Below are positions 21,522 through 30,564 of a stretch of DNA of 64,000 nucleotides, in pieces. The notes under the pieces are model-generated. The model searched no databases. It was not told where the DNA came from and was given only the letters and a program-made list of their open reading frames with translations. A program made the translations under genes and the position numbers. Numbering within the stretch: the first letter of the stretch is position 1; each line of letters starts with the position of its first letter. Source of the stretch: Cylindrotheca closterium (Eukaryota; Bacillariophyta; Bacillariophyceae; Bacillariales; Bacillariaceae); assembly GCA_933822405.4 (NCBI GenBank), contig CAKOGP040001792.1, forward strand, positions 124,001 through 188,000, read 5' to 3'.

Positions 21522-21648
21522 AGAAACAACAGTAAGATAGCTGCAGCAGTATTGACCCAACTAACAGTTTGGAGACTGTGATCAAGTCAAACGCGGGCAA
21601 CGCAATACCAATAAAGATAACACGACAAGGCTCAAGTCAAGGAGAAAA

Positions 21649-23835
21649 GAATAAAAAGAAGGAAAATGGTAGTGTGTGAATTCAATATCAATCATACAAC
21701 TATTTTATTCTATTTGCTTCATGCACACACAAGGTTCCACGTTGGACCTCTGGAACATCTATATCTATCATCTTCTTGTATGGTACTGTATGCTGCTGCT
21801 GCTGCTTCTGCTTCTTTTTCTATTTTCACTGCTGTTCCAAGTCAAGAACCAACAAACCTTGTGTAAGGTCCGATGAACCAGTCCATTCTTCACTGGCCAT
21901 GACATTCATGACAAGGAATCTTTCGTTGCACGTCAAATGCAAGGGACTGGTACTCTTGGGTGCTTGGATTCCACTTATAGCGTTGGGTCGGATTTCGTTG
22001 ACAAAACGAATACTGGCTGGGGAACAGAGATTGTACACGCCTCCGCCTCCATTCTTGCCACCATCCTTGTTCCAATCATCAGAAATGGGCATATCTGCAT
22101 TGGCAACGTGGTAGACAAGGACACTTGCTTTGGTGTTCTCCTCGTTTCTGCCGTAAATTAGCACCTTGGTTCCAGTGAACTCCACTTGGGGCACCAGTTG
22201 GGTGGAAAGGGGATTGGTAATCATCGAAACAATCTCGAAGCTTCCAGACACCTTGCGCCAATGTAGCAGTGTTCTGCCTTCTTGATGCATGGTGACAAAT
22301 CCAGATCGCTCAATCGATGAATACTTCGAAAGATGGATAGACTGGATGGGAGACAGCGAAAGCTTTTCAAGTTGTCTTCTGAGGACGCAAGGCTCGTTCA
22401 TTCGTCGGTCCATGCTGTTTTGGGCTGTAGTTTGGCGTTTCATCAAATCTTTCAACCAGGAAAGTCGGGTTTGGATGCTCTTTTGGAGCGCTTTCTTGAG
22501 AGAAATGGATTCCAGTCGACTGGCAGAGGCTTGGTCCACTTGCCAAATCTCCATGTTCTTTTCAGCAGTAGCCAAAACAACATGTTCACCAGTGCAGTCA
22601 ACAGAGAAGGCGCTGACTTCCTCTTCACAGTCAATCATGAAGTCCGGTTGAGGCAATTCCTCAGAGATGTCGACTTGGTTCTGTTTCAACAAAGAAAAGG
22701 CAAGGACTTGGTTCTTGGCGGGAGTGGCATTCCACTTCATCCATCGCATCGATTCTTCCTTTTCTTGAAAGGAGACGAAGACGCGTCGGGTCTTGGCATC
22801 CATATCAATGAGACGGAATGCGCCTGGAATGTGGCGAGACATTCGGTCGCCGTAGGTGGCATCGCCGATGGGACGGGTCCAAGCCACCAGCTCTGTAGAG
22901 ATGGGATCTCTGAGTGAGGAAGGAGTCTTGACGATTCGGACTGTGGAAAGGAAATCTGCCATAAGTGTGTGGGTTTCAAAGTCAATGATTGGTTTCACTT
23001 CAATGCCTACGTAGGCATCAGCAAGGTGTTGTGGCTTGTCAGCTTCATTAGCAGGCTGACGAGTAGAAGATTGTTCTTCGGCTTGGAGGTGGAGTACTTG
23101 CACTGTTTCATCATCGTTTGGTGCAAGATAGTTGGAAATCACTGACATGCTGCCATCGTTGGGATCCATCATTGCAATTCCAGTACCAGAAGAGGTCGAG
23201 GTGCATACAAAGCTGTCTTGTTGGATGACGGCAGCTTGATCATCATCACCTTCTTCCATAGTCTGTTCAGAAGGAGTCATTGGGTGGAATTGGACCTTAC
23301 GATCGCCATCGCGTCTTCCATAGGAGTGGATGCGATCATCACATTTCATTAGACCTAGAAGGAGCTTTCGTCGCTTCTGGCACTGAATAAAGTAGTCATG
23401 CTCAGCCGCCTCTTCTACTGGAGAAAAGTTGTAGCGCTCAAAGATCGCTTGCCAAAGGTGAGACATGCGTCCACTATTAGTTCTTGCTCGCAAGGATTTG
23501 TTGGTTTGTCTTGCGAGCGAGACAGCTGTGGGAAAGTCACAGTATGAAAGAATGCCTGAGATGATATCATCTGGCATTTCTTCGAGGAGTGGGGATGATT
23601 TTGGTTGTGTTTGTGGTTGGTTCATCGTTATTGAGTTTCGGTAACGAATTGGTGTTTTTTGAATTTGTGTGATGTTTTCATGATTGAGTTGACAGTTTGA
23701 TGTCAGTCCGGTTCTCGTCGTTCCTGTTCATAAGACTTCTGAAGAATGCTGCATTGTCACCGATACCGTTAAATAAGATTAGAACGTGTCCACGAAGAGA
23801 ACGGTGAGCGAATTGCAATTTCAGTTGGTTTCTCC
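21649..23835. repeat. Segmental duplication, copy A (identity tract)
   Basis: About 2187 bp that reads identically to 24461-26647 at a constant offset of 2812 bp. It covers one F-box gene plus about 200 bp on each side. Homology continues outward on both sides but with many substitutions and small indels. The left flank includes the real 3' end of the fucosyltransferase-like gene. Confidence 0.9.
21826..23625 (-). CDS. F-box protein, copy A
   Basis: Single exon, 599 residues, ATG at 23625. An F-box-like segment spans about residues 10-60: SPLLEEMPDDIISGILSYCD, then a helix with SLARQTNKSL and HLWQAIFERY. The remainder is not a clear substrate-binding repeat. One stretch, VSAFSVDCTGEHVVLATAEK followed by MEIWQVD, resembles a WD40 blade, so a degenerate beta-propeller is possible. 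It would act as an SCF ubiquitin-ligase adaptor through SKP1; the target is unknown. The second copy at 24638-26437 encodes the same protein. The 3' end carries a CTG triplet run (about 21790-21805) outside the coding frame. Confidence 0.75.
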   Translation of the reverse strand: MNQPQTQPKSSPLLEEMPDDIISGILSYCDFPTAVSLARQTNKSLRARTNSGRMSHLWQAIFERYNFSPVEEAAEHDYFIQCQKRRKLLLGLMKCDDRIHSYGRRDGDRKVQFHPMTPSEQTMEEGDDDQAAVIQQDSFVCTSTSSGTGIAMMDPNDGSMSVISNYLAPNDDETVQVLHLQAEEQSSTRQPANEADKPQHLADAYVGIEVKPIIDFETHTLMADFLSTVRIVKTPSSLRDPISTELVAWTRPIGDATYGDRMSRHIPGAFRLIDMDAKTRRVFVSFQEKEESMRWMKWNATPAKNQVLAFSLLKQNQVDISEELPQPDFMIDCEEEVSAFSVDCTGEHVVLATAEKNMEIWQVDQASASRLESISLKKALQKSIQTRLSWLKDLMKRQTTAQNSMDRRMNEPCVLRRQLEKLSLSPIQSIHLSKYSSIERSGFVTMHQEGRTLLHWRKVSGSFEIVSMITNPLSTQLVPQVEFTGTKVLIYGRNEENTKASVLVYHVANADMPISDDWNKDGGKNGGGGVYNLCSPASIRFVNEIRPNAISGIQAPKSTSPLHLTCNERFLVMNVMASEEWTGSSDLTQGLLVLDLEQQ

Positions 23836-24021
23836 ATCGATTTTCGCGATGAAGTGCAAATACATGTCAGCATCTAGGCCTAAAACGCAAATACACATCA
23901 GCAACGCGACCATCGAGGCAACTCCGCTTCACTGCCAACGGAGACACAAGATTGAACCACTTGTATTTTCAAAGTTAAACCGCGCATCTGGTTGATTGCC
24001 GCTAGTAGAGAATTGTTCGCG
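23636..24021. other. 5' flank of F-box copy A and duplication junction
   Basis: Upstream region of the copy A gene. It matches the flank of copy B exactly to 23835, then at roughly 85-90 percent by eye to about 23990. The junction between the two duplicated units lies near 24000-24020. No gene seen. Confidence 0.5.
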
Positions 24022-24335
24022 TGACGCCCTCTTTTTTATTTTATCGTTGGCGGATGTCCCACAGTACCGAGTTTTTCGAATTCCCTGTACGTACCCGTAC
24101 ACTTCCTTTCCGCTGATACAAGAAAAGATTTTCTGTCAAGCGGGCTGAGTGGCGTTGGGGGGCAAATACATTACACAAGATGACCGTCAGGCAAGTTTAT
24201 TGGGAGACCCGAAATGACGGGCAAGTCCACCGCCCAATGCCATGGTGCCCGTACGATGCCAAACGTCTGCTTGGGATGCGCGGGATCGATTCAACTTTCA
24301 CAACTTTCCCGATGTCATGGCAACAGAAGTAGTTG
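24022..24335 (+). pseudogene. Truncated duplicate of the fucosyltransferase-like gene 3' end
   Basis: This stretch aligns with the last ~300 coding bases and the stop region of the gene at 19833-21521 (its 21226-21525), with scattered substitutions and indels. Blocks such as GATTTTCTGTCAAGCGGG and CAACTTTCACAACTTTCCCG are shared. The original codons TGG and CGA have become TGA stops and frame is lost, so it encodes nothing. Its 3' UTR-like continuation (24336-24460) also matches 21526-21648 imperfectly. It marks the left end of the second duplicated unit. Confidence 0.85.
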
Positions 24336-24460
24336 AAACAACAATAAGATAGTTGCAACAATATAGACCCAACTAACAGTTTGGAGACTGTGATCATGTC
24401 AAACCTGTTCAAGAGAATACCAATAGAAACAACACGACAAGACCAAATTGGTTAAGAAAG

Positions 24461-26647
24461 GAATAAAAAGAAGGAAAATGGTAGTGTGTGAATTCAATAT
24501 CAATCATACAACTATTTTATTCTATTTGCTTCATGCACACACAAGGTTCCACGTTGGACCTCTGGAACATCTATATCTATCATCTTCTTGTATGGTACTG
24601 TATGCTGCTGCTGCTGCTTCTGCTTCTTTTTCTATTTTCACTGCTGTTCCAAGTCAAGAACCAACAAACCTTGTGTAAGGTCCGATGAACCAGTCCATTC
24701 TTCACTGGCCATGACATTCATGACAAGGAATCTTTCGTTGCACGTCAAATGCAAGGGACTGGTACTCTTGGGTGCTTGGATTCCACTTATAGCGTTGGGT
24801 CGGATTTCGTTGACAAAACGAATACTGGCTGGGGAACAGAGATTGTACACGCCTCCGCCTCCATTCTTGCCACCATCCTTGTTCCAATCATCAGAAATGG
24901 GCATATCTGCATTGGCAACGTGGTAGACAAGGACACTTGCTTTGGTGTTCTCCTCGTTTCTGCCGTAAATTAGCACCTTGGTTCCAGTGAACTCCACTTG
25001 GGGCACCAGTTGGGTGGAAAGGGGATTGGTAATCATCGAAACAATCTCGAAGCTTCCAGACACCTTGCGCCAATGTAGCAGTGTTCTGCCTTCTTGATGC
25101 ATGGTGACAAATCCAGATCGCTCAATCGATGAATACTTCGAAAGATGGATAGACTGGATGGGAGACAGCGAAAGCTTTTCAAGTTGTCTTCTGAGGACGC
25201 AAGGCTCGTTCATTCGTCGGTCCATGCTGTTTTGGGCTGTAGTTTGGCGTTTCATCAAATCTTTCAACCAGGAAAGTCGGGTTTGGATGCTCTTTTGGAG
25301 CGCTTTCTTGAGAGAAATGGATTCCAGTCGACTGGCAGAGGCTTGGTCCACTTGCCAAATCTCCATGTTCTTTTCAGCAGTAGCCAAAACAACATGTTCA
25401 CCAGTGCAGTCAACAGAGAAGGCGCTGACTTCCTCTTCACAGTCAATCATGAAGTCCGGTTGAGGCAATTCCTCAGAGATGTCGACTTGGTTCTGTTTCA
25501 ACAAAGAAAAGGCAAGGACTTGGTTCTTGGCGGGAGTGGCATTCCACTTCATCCATCGCATCGATTCTTCCTTTTCTTGAAAGGAGACGAAGACGCGTCG
25601 GGTCTTGGCATCCATATCAATGAGACGGAATGCGCCTGGAATGTGGCGAGACATTCGGTCGCCGTAGGTGGCATCGCCGATGGGACGGGTCCAAGCCACC
25701 AGCTCTGTAGAGATGGGATCTCTGAGTGAGGAAGGAGTCTTGACGATTCGGACTGTGGAAAGGAAATCTGCCATAAGTGTGTGGGTTTCAAAGTCAATGA
25801 TTGGTTTCACTTCAATGCCTACGTAGGCATCAGCAAGGTGTTGTGGCTTGTCAGCTTCATTAGCAGGCTGACGAGTAGAAGATTGTTCTTCGGCTTGGAG
25901 GTGGAGTACTTGCACTGTTTCATCATCGTTTGGTGCAAGATAGTTGGAAATCACTGACATGCTGCCATCGTTGGGATCCATCATTGCAATTCCAGTACCA
26001 GAAGAGGTCGAGGTGCATACAAAGCTGTCTTGTTGGATGACGGCAGCTTGATCATCATCACCTTCTTCCATAGTCTGTTCAGAAGGAGTCATTGGGTGGA
26101 ATTGGACCTTACGATCGCCATCGCGTCTTCCATAGGAGTGGATGCGATCATCACATTTCATTAGACCTAGAAGGAGCTTTCGTCGCTTCTGGCACTGAAT
26201 AAAGTAGTCATGCTCAGCCGCCTCTTCTACTGGAGAAAAGTTGTAGCGCTCAAAGATCGCTTGCCAAAGGTGAGACATGCGTCCACTATTAGTTCTTGCT
26301 CGCAAGGATTTGTTGGTTTGTCTTGCGAGCGAGACAGCTGTGGGAAAGTCACAGTATGAAAGAATGCCTGAGATGATATCATCTGGCATTTCTTCGAGGA
26401 GTGGGGATGATTTTGGTTGTGTTTGTGGTTGGTTCATCGTTATTGAGTTTCGGTAACGAATTGGTGTTTTTTGAATTTGTGTGATGTTTTCATGATTGAG
26501 TTGACAGTTTGATGTCAGTCCGGTTCTCGTCGTTCCTGTTCATAAGACTTCTGAAGAATGCTGCATTGTCACCGATACCGTTAAATAAGATTAGAACGTG
26601 TCCACGAAGAGAACGGTGAGCGAATTGCAATTTCAGTTGGTTTCTCC
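24461..26647. repeat. Segmental duplication, copy B (identity tract)
   Basis: Second copy of the 2187-bp tract starting at 21649. The boundaries are sharp: the base before 24461 and the base after 26647 differ from copy A, and the flanks beyond are clearly diverged. Confidence 0.9.
24638..26437 (-). CDS. F-box protein, copy B
   Basis: Single exon, 599 residues, ATG at 26437. Protein sequence is the same as copy A at every position compared, and opposite-strand reading of the same DNA also matches, so the nucleotide sequences appear identical. Same F-box-like N-terminus (residues 10-60) and same unrecognised C-terminal region with one WD40-like stretch. No coding difference that would suggest specialisation. 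The upstream 200 bp is also the same as in copy A, so both should be expressed alike unless the more distant, diverged flank matters. Confidence 0.75.
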   Translation of the reverse strand: MNQPQTQPKSSPLLEEMPDDIISGILSYCDFPTAVSLARQTNKSLRARTNSGRMSHLWQAIFERYNFSPVEEAAEHDYFIQCQKRRKLLLGLMKCDDRIHSYGRRDGDRKVQFHPMTPSEQTMEEGDDDQAAVIQQDSFVCTSTSSGTGIAMMDPNDGSMSVISNYLAPNDDETVQVLHLQAEEQSSTRQPANEADKPQHLADAYVGIEVKPIIDFETHTLMADFLSTVRIVKTPSSLRDPISTELVAWTRPIGDATYGDRMSRHIPGAFRLIDMDAKTRRVFVSFQEKEESMRWMKWNATPAKNQVLAFSLLKQNQVDISEELPQPDFMIDCEEEVSAFSVDCTGEHVVLATAEKNMEIWQVDQASASRLESISLKKALQKSIQTRLSWLKDLMKRQTTAQNSMDRRMNEPCVLRRQLEKLSLSPIQSIHLSKYSSIERSGFVTMHQEGRTLLHWRKVSGSFEIVSMITNPLSTQLVPQVEFTGTKVLIYGRNEENTKASVLVYHVANADMPISDDWNKDGGKNGGGGVYNLCSPASIRFVNEIRPNAISGIQAPKSTSPLHLTCNERFLVMNVMASEEWTGSSDLTQGLLVLDLEQQ

Positions 26648-27130
26648 CTCGAGTTCCGCGATGAAGTGCAAATACATGTCATCATCTAGGCCCAAAACGC
26701 AAATACACATCAGCAACGCGACCATCGAGCCCACTCCGCTCTATTGAATGGTAAAACCCAACGGACACAAGGTTGAACCACACTTGTATTTTCAAAGTTT
26801 AACCGAATCTGATTCGATTATCGCTCAAGTAGCGGTCGTGAAACATCATTGCGATGCGAGCCCCCACAACAAGATTGAAAATACATCAACTGCATATATA
26901 TATAGAACAACGGTCAAATGGCCACCTAATACAAAATGCTTTTGAAGAGCCAGTCATTTTTGAAGATTCATCATTCGTGAAACAAGAGGTTCTTCAATTT
27001 CTTGACACCGCGAAACAATGGCTCATCGCCAAACATGCATCGATGCAAATGCAGTCGATCGGACGATTCCCCTGTGCAGTTTCCAAACCAGAATGCAATA
27101 TATCAATTGATTGATTGATACTGTAGATTC

Positions 27131-27530
27131 ATGGATCTATTGATTCAATAGCCAAGCGTACGACCACGAAACTGCAATGCCAGCTTATTTTGCCGATGAA
27201 CGTATAGGCAGTCACAGGTTATGTACCATACACTCCGACCTCATAGATTCATACTGTAGATGCACTTGCATTGTTCCGAAGCTTCCGATATGTAATTTCC
27301 ACACCATGATGTAAGATCGATTTATAGATGATTCCTTCACTGATCCATTGATTCATTCGTCAAGGGAACGACCACGAAACTGCAATAAAAGGTTTTTTCG
27401 CCGATGAACGTACCCGAATAGTAGATTAACTCCGCAGGCCGCAGCACTCCGATCCCATTTCCAAAGTTGCATACGATCGATAGATGCACTTGTATCGTTC
27501 CGAAGCTTCCGATATGCAGTTGCAAAAGTC
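27131..27530. repeat. Imperfect direct repeat, two units
   Basis: Units of about 180-190 bp at 27131-27310 and 27342-27530. Shared blocks in the same order: CGACCACGAAACTGCAAT, then GCCGATGAACGTA, then GTTCCGAAGCTTCCGATATG. Between the blocks the units differ by substitutions and indels. Neither unit is coding. Confidence 0.8.
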
Positions 27531-28171
27531 AAGATGCGTGAAAGATTCGATTCATTCATTCATTCCTATCATTCCTATCATTGATGTGGCACGAACGAAA
27601 CTTCATATTAGGCCTTGCTGCTGCAGCCACGATCACATCATCACTGTATTTGCAGTGCAGCGGTTTCCTCTGCTTGTGCAGTCGTACATGTAATGCTGTA
27701 CTGTATTTTAAAATACTTTCAACTCTCATGATTCTTGCGGACAGGTACTACGTGTACGATTGAGAATGCATGGGTCTTACCAAAAAAATAAGAGATCGTG
27801 TAGTTGCACACAATGCTTGTGGGAATGCGAGCAAGATTTCTCTCGAGCAATGCAGTTGATCAAAGCAACACCCCAAACATGATTCAAAATGACAACACCA
27901 CGAAACTTGTATTCCTCAATTTTCTCGTATGGTGCAGTACACCTCAATTGTTTCACCTTCGAAACAGATTTACAGTCACATCTACTGTCTTTGCTTTTTT
28001 TATTTAAAATGTACAGTGATATTATAGTTATTGTCGTATATGCCGTCATGCCCTCCCATGCATAACTGCTGTAGCACGCCGACAATTGACAATCGTTCCT
28101 TATTCGTGATAGCGACATCAAATCTTGCATCTAGAAATTCTCGTCCATCTGTATATATACTTCCCTATACA

Positions 28172-28221
28172 GTGTACGTGTACGTGTACGTGTACGTGTA
28201 CGTGTACGTGTACGTGTACGT
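28172..28221. repeat. (GTGTAC)n hexamer microsatellite
   Basis: About eight head-to-tail GTGTAC units, about 170 bp beyond the 3' end of the minus-strand ACBP-like gene. Confidence 0.9.
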
Positions 28222-28390
28222 TGCAAGCGGACTACAATGTACATTCCACTTATATTGCATGTACATTGTGCTCATCTTGCTACCTAGTGCTATGGTTGCA
28301 TCACCTCGCATCACAACCACCATCACCACCATCACCACCAGTACTTGCCCCCCTTGCTCCAACACCAACAGCCATCACGATACAGCTCTT

Positions 28391-29586
28391 TTACGCACCC
28401 GCAAATTCAATTACTGCAAATGAGAATCCGGCAAGGACCGAGAACCAAAGCATCCAAAAACCTGCCCATGGCAGCAAAAATACAAAATACCAAAGATTCA
28501 TGGTCAGCAATGCCACTAGACCGACGCTGGCCAAGGTGACACTGGGAAATCCCTTATCCAACAGGGATACCGTGTAGGTAGCCGGCAACAATCCCAATCC
28601 TACCAATCGACAGGTAATGGCCTGCTGTGGTTCGCACGCCGCGTGAACACTAGACACCAACAAATTCAAGTCCTTCCAAATCAACGAGAGCGAGATTCCC
28701 GTCCGACGGGCCCCCCAGACCAAGACTTTCAATATTTTGAGTACGCCATCAAACAAGGTAATACTGGCAATCGCCATGATCCACAAACTCAGTAGCGAAT
28801 TGTGCAGAGGCCAAAGGAATGCTCGGATCACATTATTTCCAGAGGCCAAACTCAGAGCCTCGACTTGTTTGGCCAAAAAAATGACCAAGGATTCAGGAAA
28901 GGCAAACACGCTGGAGGGATTTTCTCCGCACAGGGCTTCTTGGCGGGCCCACCAGGCAGCGTCGGACGGGGTTTGCGAAATCCTTCGCAAATAGGCCGTT
29001 CGGGATTCGTTGGCAGCCGCACACAAGAGCGGAATGGCGGCAATCCCTCGAGGCGTCGACACGGTGGAATCCTCGCTGGCAATGGAGGCCGAGGAGGATC
29101 GAATGGCCGAAGGCCCATTGGTTGCTTGCTTAATATTATTATTATTGTTGTTGCTGGAGGATCCGTACACCCGAATTTGTCGATCACTTTCTTGCAGGTA
29201 CAATTTCATGGCTTCCGTGGCGGAAAGACCCGATTTGGTCCGCCAGGCATTGTATTTGGCCTTTTCCGCAGCGCTGGCAGAATTGGGAAAGCTGGAAGGA
29301 GCATCCGACGAGACGGACTGCTTGTGAAGGGCGTAGAGCTCCAAACGATCGCGGTTCTACATGCACATGTAGTGTTGAAAGAATGATTGAATAAACGAAT
29401 GAAGAAACAAGCAAAGAATGAGAACGAGAACAGGTGACAAAACTTCCATCATCATCATCATCATTGACGTAACAACTTTGACAAAAAGTAAAAGTAAAAA
29501 CCTACCGATGGCATGCTAGCCGGTTTCCATGATTTCATAAAGACCACCTTCTGACGGAAGGTTGCAGCAATATCACGATCTGACAT
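28391..29586 (-). CDS. Acyl-CoA-binding domain protein with C-terminal membrane domain
   Basis: Two exons, 29586-29506 and 29356-28391, with a 149-bp phase-0 intron; 348 residues. Exon 1 (27 codons) was too short to stand out alone but completes the ACBP helix 1 (FRQKVVFMKSW). Exon 2 starts NRDRLELYALHKQ, the ACBP helix-2 signature, and continues with KYNAWRTKSGLSATEAMKLY, the ligand-binding end of the fold. So residues 1-90 bind long-chain acyl-CoA. After an Asn/Ser-rich linker comes a membrane region from about residue 195 to the end with about four hydrophobic segments (for example LLTMNLWYFVFLLPWAGFWM). The protein probably presents acyl-CoA at a membrane; which membrane is unknown. Divergent from the parvulin gene. 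Confidence 0.85.
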
Positions 29587-29839
29587 CTTTCTGTAGGTTA
29601 TTCAATCTATTTGTATGTAACACACGTTGTTTGGATGATGATGATGATGATGAGGATGATGCAGTGGATGTTTTGCGCTTTGGTCATGCATGGGCGACGT
29701 GTACCAAAACTTGCGCGCGATGCGACGAGTGAGTCTTGAATTCGGATCGACTCATTCGATCGCCTTGTGGATTCCTCATCATTTTTCTTCCAAAGATCCA
29801 TACCGGTAGGTCGCCCATAACAACAACAACAACAACACC
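29587..29839. promoter_or_regulatory. Divergent promoter region, ACBP-like / parvulin-like
   Basis: 253 bp between two start codons. Contains a GAT run (about 29636-29655) and an AAC run directly before the parvulin-like ATG. Inferred bidirectional promoter. Confidence 0.35.
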
Positions 29840-30523
29840 ATGACGATGACGCATCATTCTTCTCGTTGTCGAATATCAAACCTTCCATTACGATCATTAC
29901 TGCCATTACTGCTACTGCTCTTCCAATTCACATTACCCACACAAGCATTGGTGGGAAGTGCCTTGTTTTCCAAAATCCAAAAAGACTTTGCCGCCTTGAC
30001 CCGCCGCGTCACGGCCCGTCACATTCTGGTCTCCAACCAAGAAGTGGCCTTGGCCTTGAAACGGAAAATACGAGAGCAGACCATTGAAAAGGAAGAGTTT
30101 GTGGTGGACATTTTTGAGCAAGCGGCCAAAAAGTATTCGAAAGACGAAACGACCAATTTCCGAGGTGGATTGCTGGGAGAACTCGTGCCACAGGGCTATT
30201 GTCAATCCGAAGCACTGGAAGAGGCCTGCTTTCAAGTTCCGTTGGGTCTATTGGAGGGTCCTGTGCAAACAGACTTTGGATATCATTTGCTGTTGGTCAC
30301 GGAACGAACCAATTGTCCCAAGCTAGATGGTTCCAACACCAAGTTGGTGCAAACAAATCCAAATGACATTTTTGGGACGTTGGAAGCCTCGGAACAGGTG
30401 GGAAAGGTCACACCACAATTTATTTTGAATCAGGCTCTGTTTTGGATTCTAGTCTTTTTTGCAGGAGGGATAGCAGCGGAGCTTGCCGAGAAGGTTGGGA
30501 CTATGATATTTCCCGACAAGTGA
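29840..30523 (+). CDS. Parvulin-type peptidyl-prolyl isomerase, membrane-anchored
   Basis: Single exon, 227 residues. The N-terminus is basic then strongly hydrophobic (LLPLLLLLFQFTLPTQA), a signal peptide with a likely cut near TQA/LVG. Residues 55-155 form a PPIC rotamase domain: TARHILVSNQEVAL, FEQAAKKYSKD, FRGGLLGEL and DFGYHLLLVTER are the canonical parvulin blocks. A hydrophobic segment near residues 195-215 (FWILVFFAGGIAAELA) anchors it. It should catalyse cis-trans isomerisation of prolyl bonds in a secretory or plastid compartment. Signal plus C-terminal anchor is unusual for small parvulins. Confidence 0.85.
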   Translation: MTMTHHSSRCRISNLPLRSLLPLLLLLFQFTLPTQALVGSALFSKIQKDFAALTRRVTARHILVSNQEVALALKRKIREQTIEKEEFVVDIFEQAAKKYSKDETTNFRGGLLGELVPQGYCQSEALEEACFQVPLGLLEGPVQTDFGYHLLLVTERTNCPKLDGSNTKLVQTNPNDIFGTLEASEQVGKVTPQFILNQALFWILVFFAGGIAAELAEKVGTMIFPDK

Positions 30524-30564
30524 ATGAATGTACAATTCAAGGAGTAATAAAGTAATAGTCTTAG

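Larger units (their letters stand above)
26648..28390. other. Repeat-bearing intergenic region
   Basis: About 1.7 kb with no supported gene. The first ~180 bp is the diverged outer flank of duplication copy B. Further right are an imperfect direct repeat (27131-27530), three TACTGTA heptamers (27119, 27252 and 27699) and a hexamer microsatellite (28172-28221). Open frames here are short and lack recognisable features. Confidence 0.6.

Noticed and set aside
21649..26647. F-box pair as a mobile element
   Set aside because: No terminal inverted repeats, transposase or target-site duplication seen; flanking homology shows a tandem segmental duplication.
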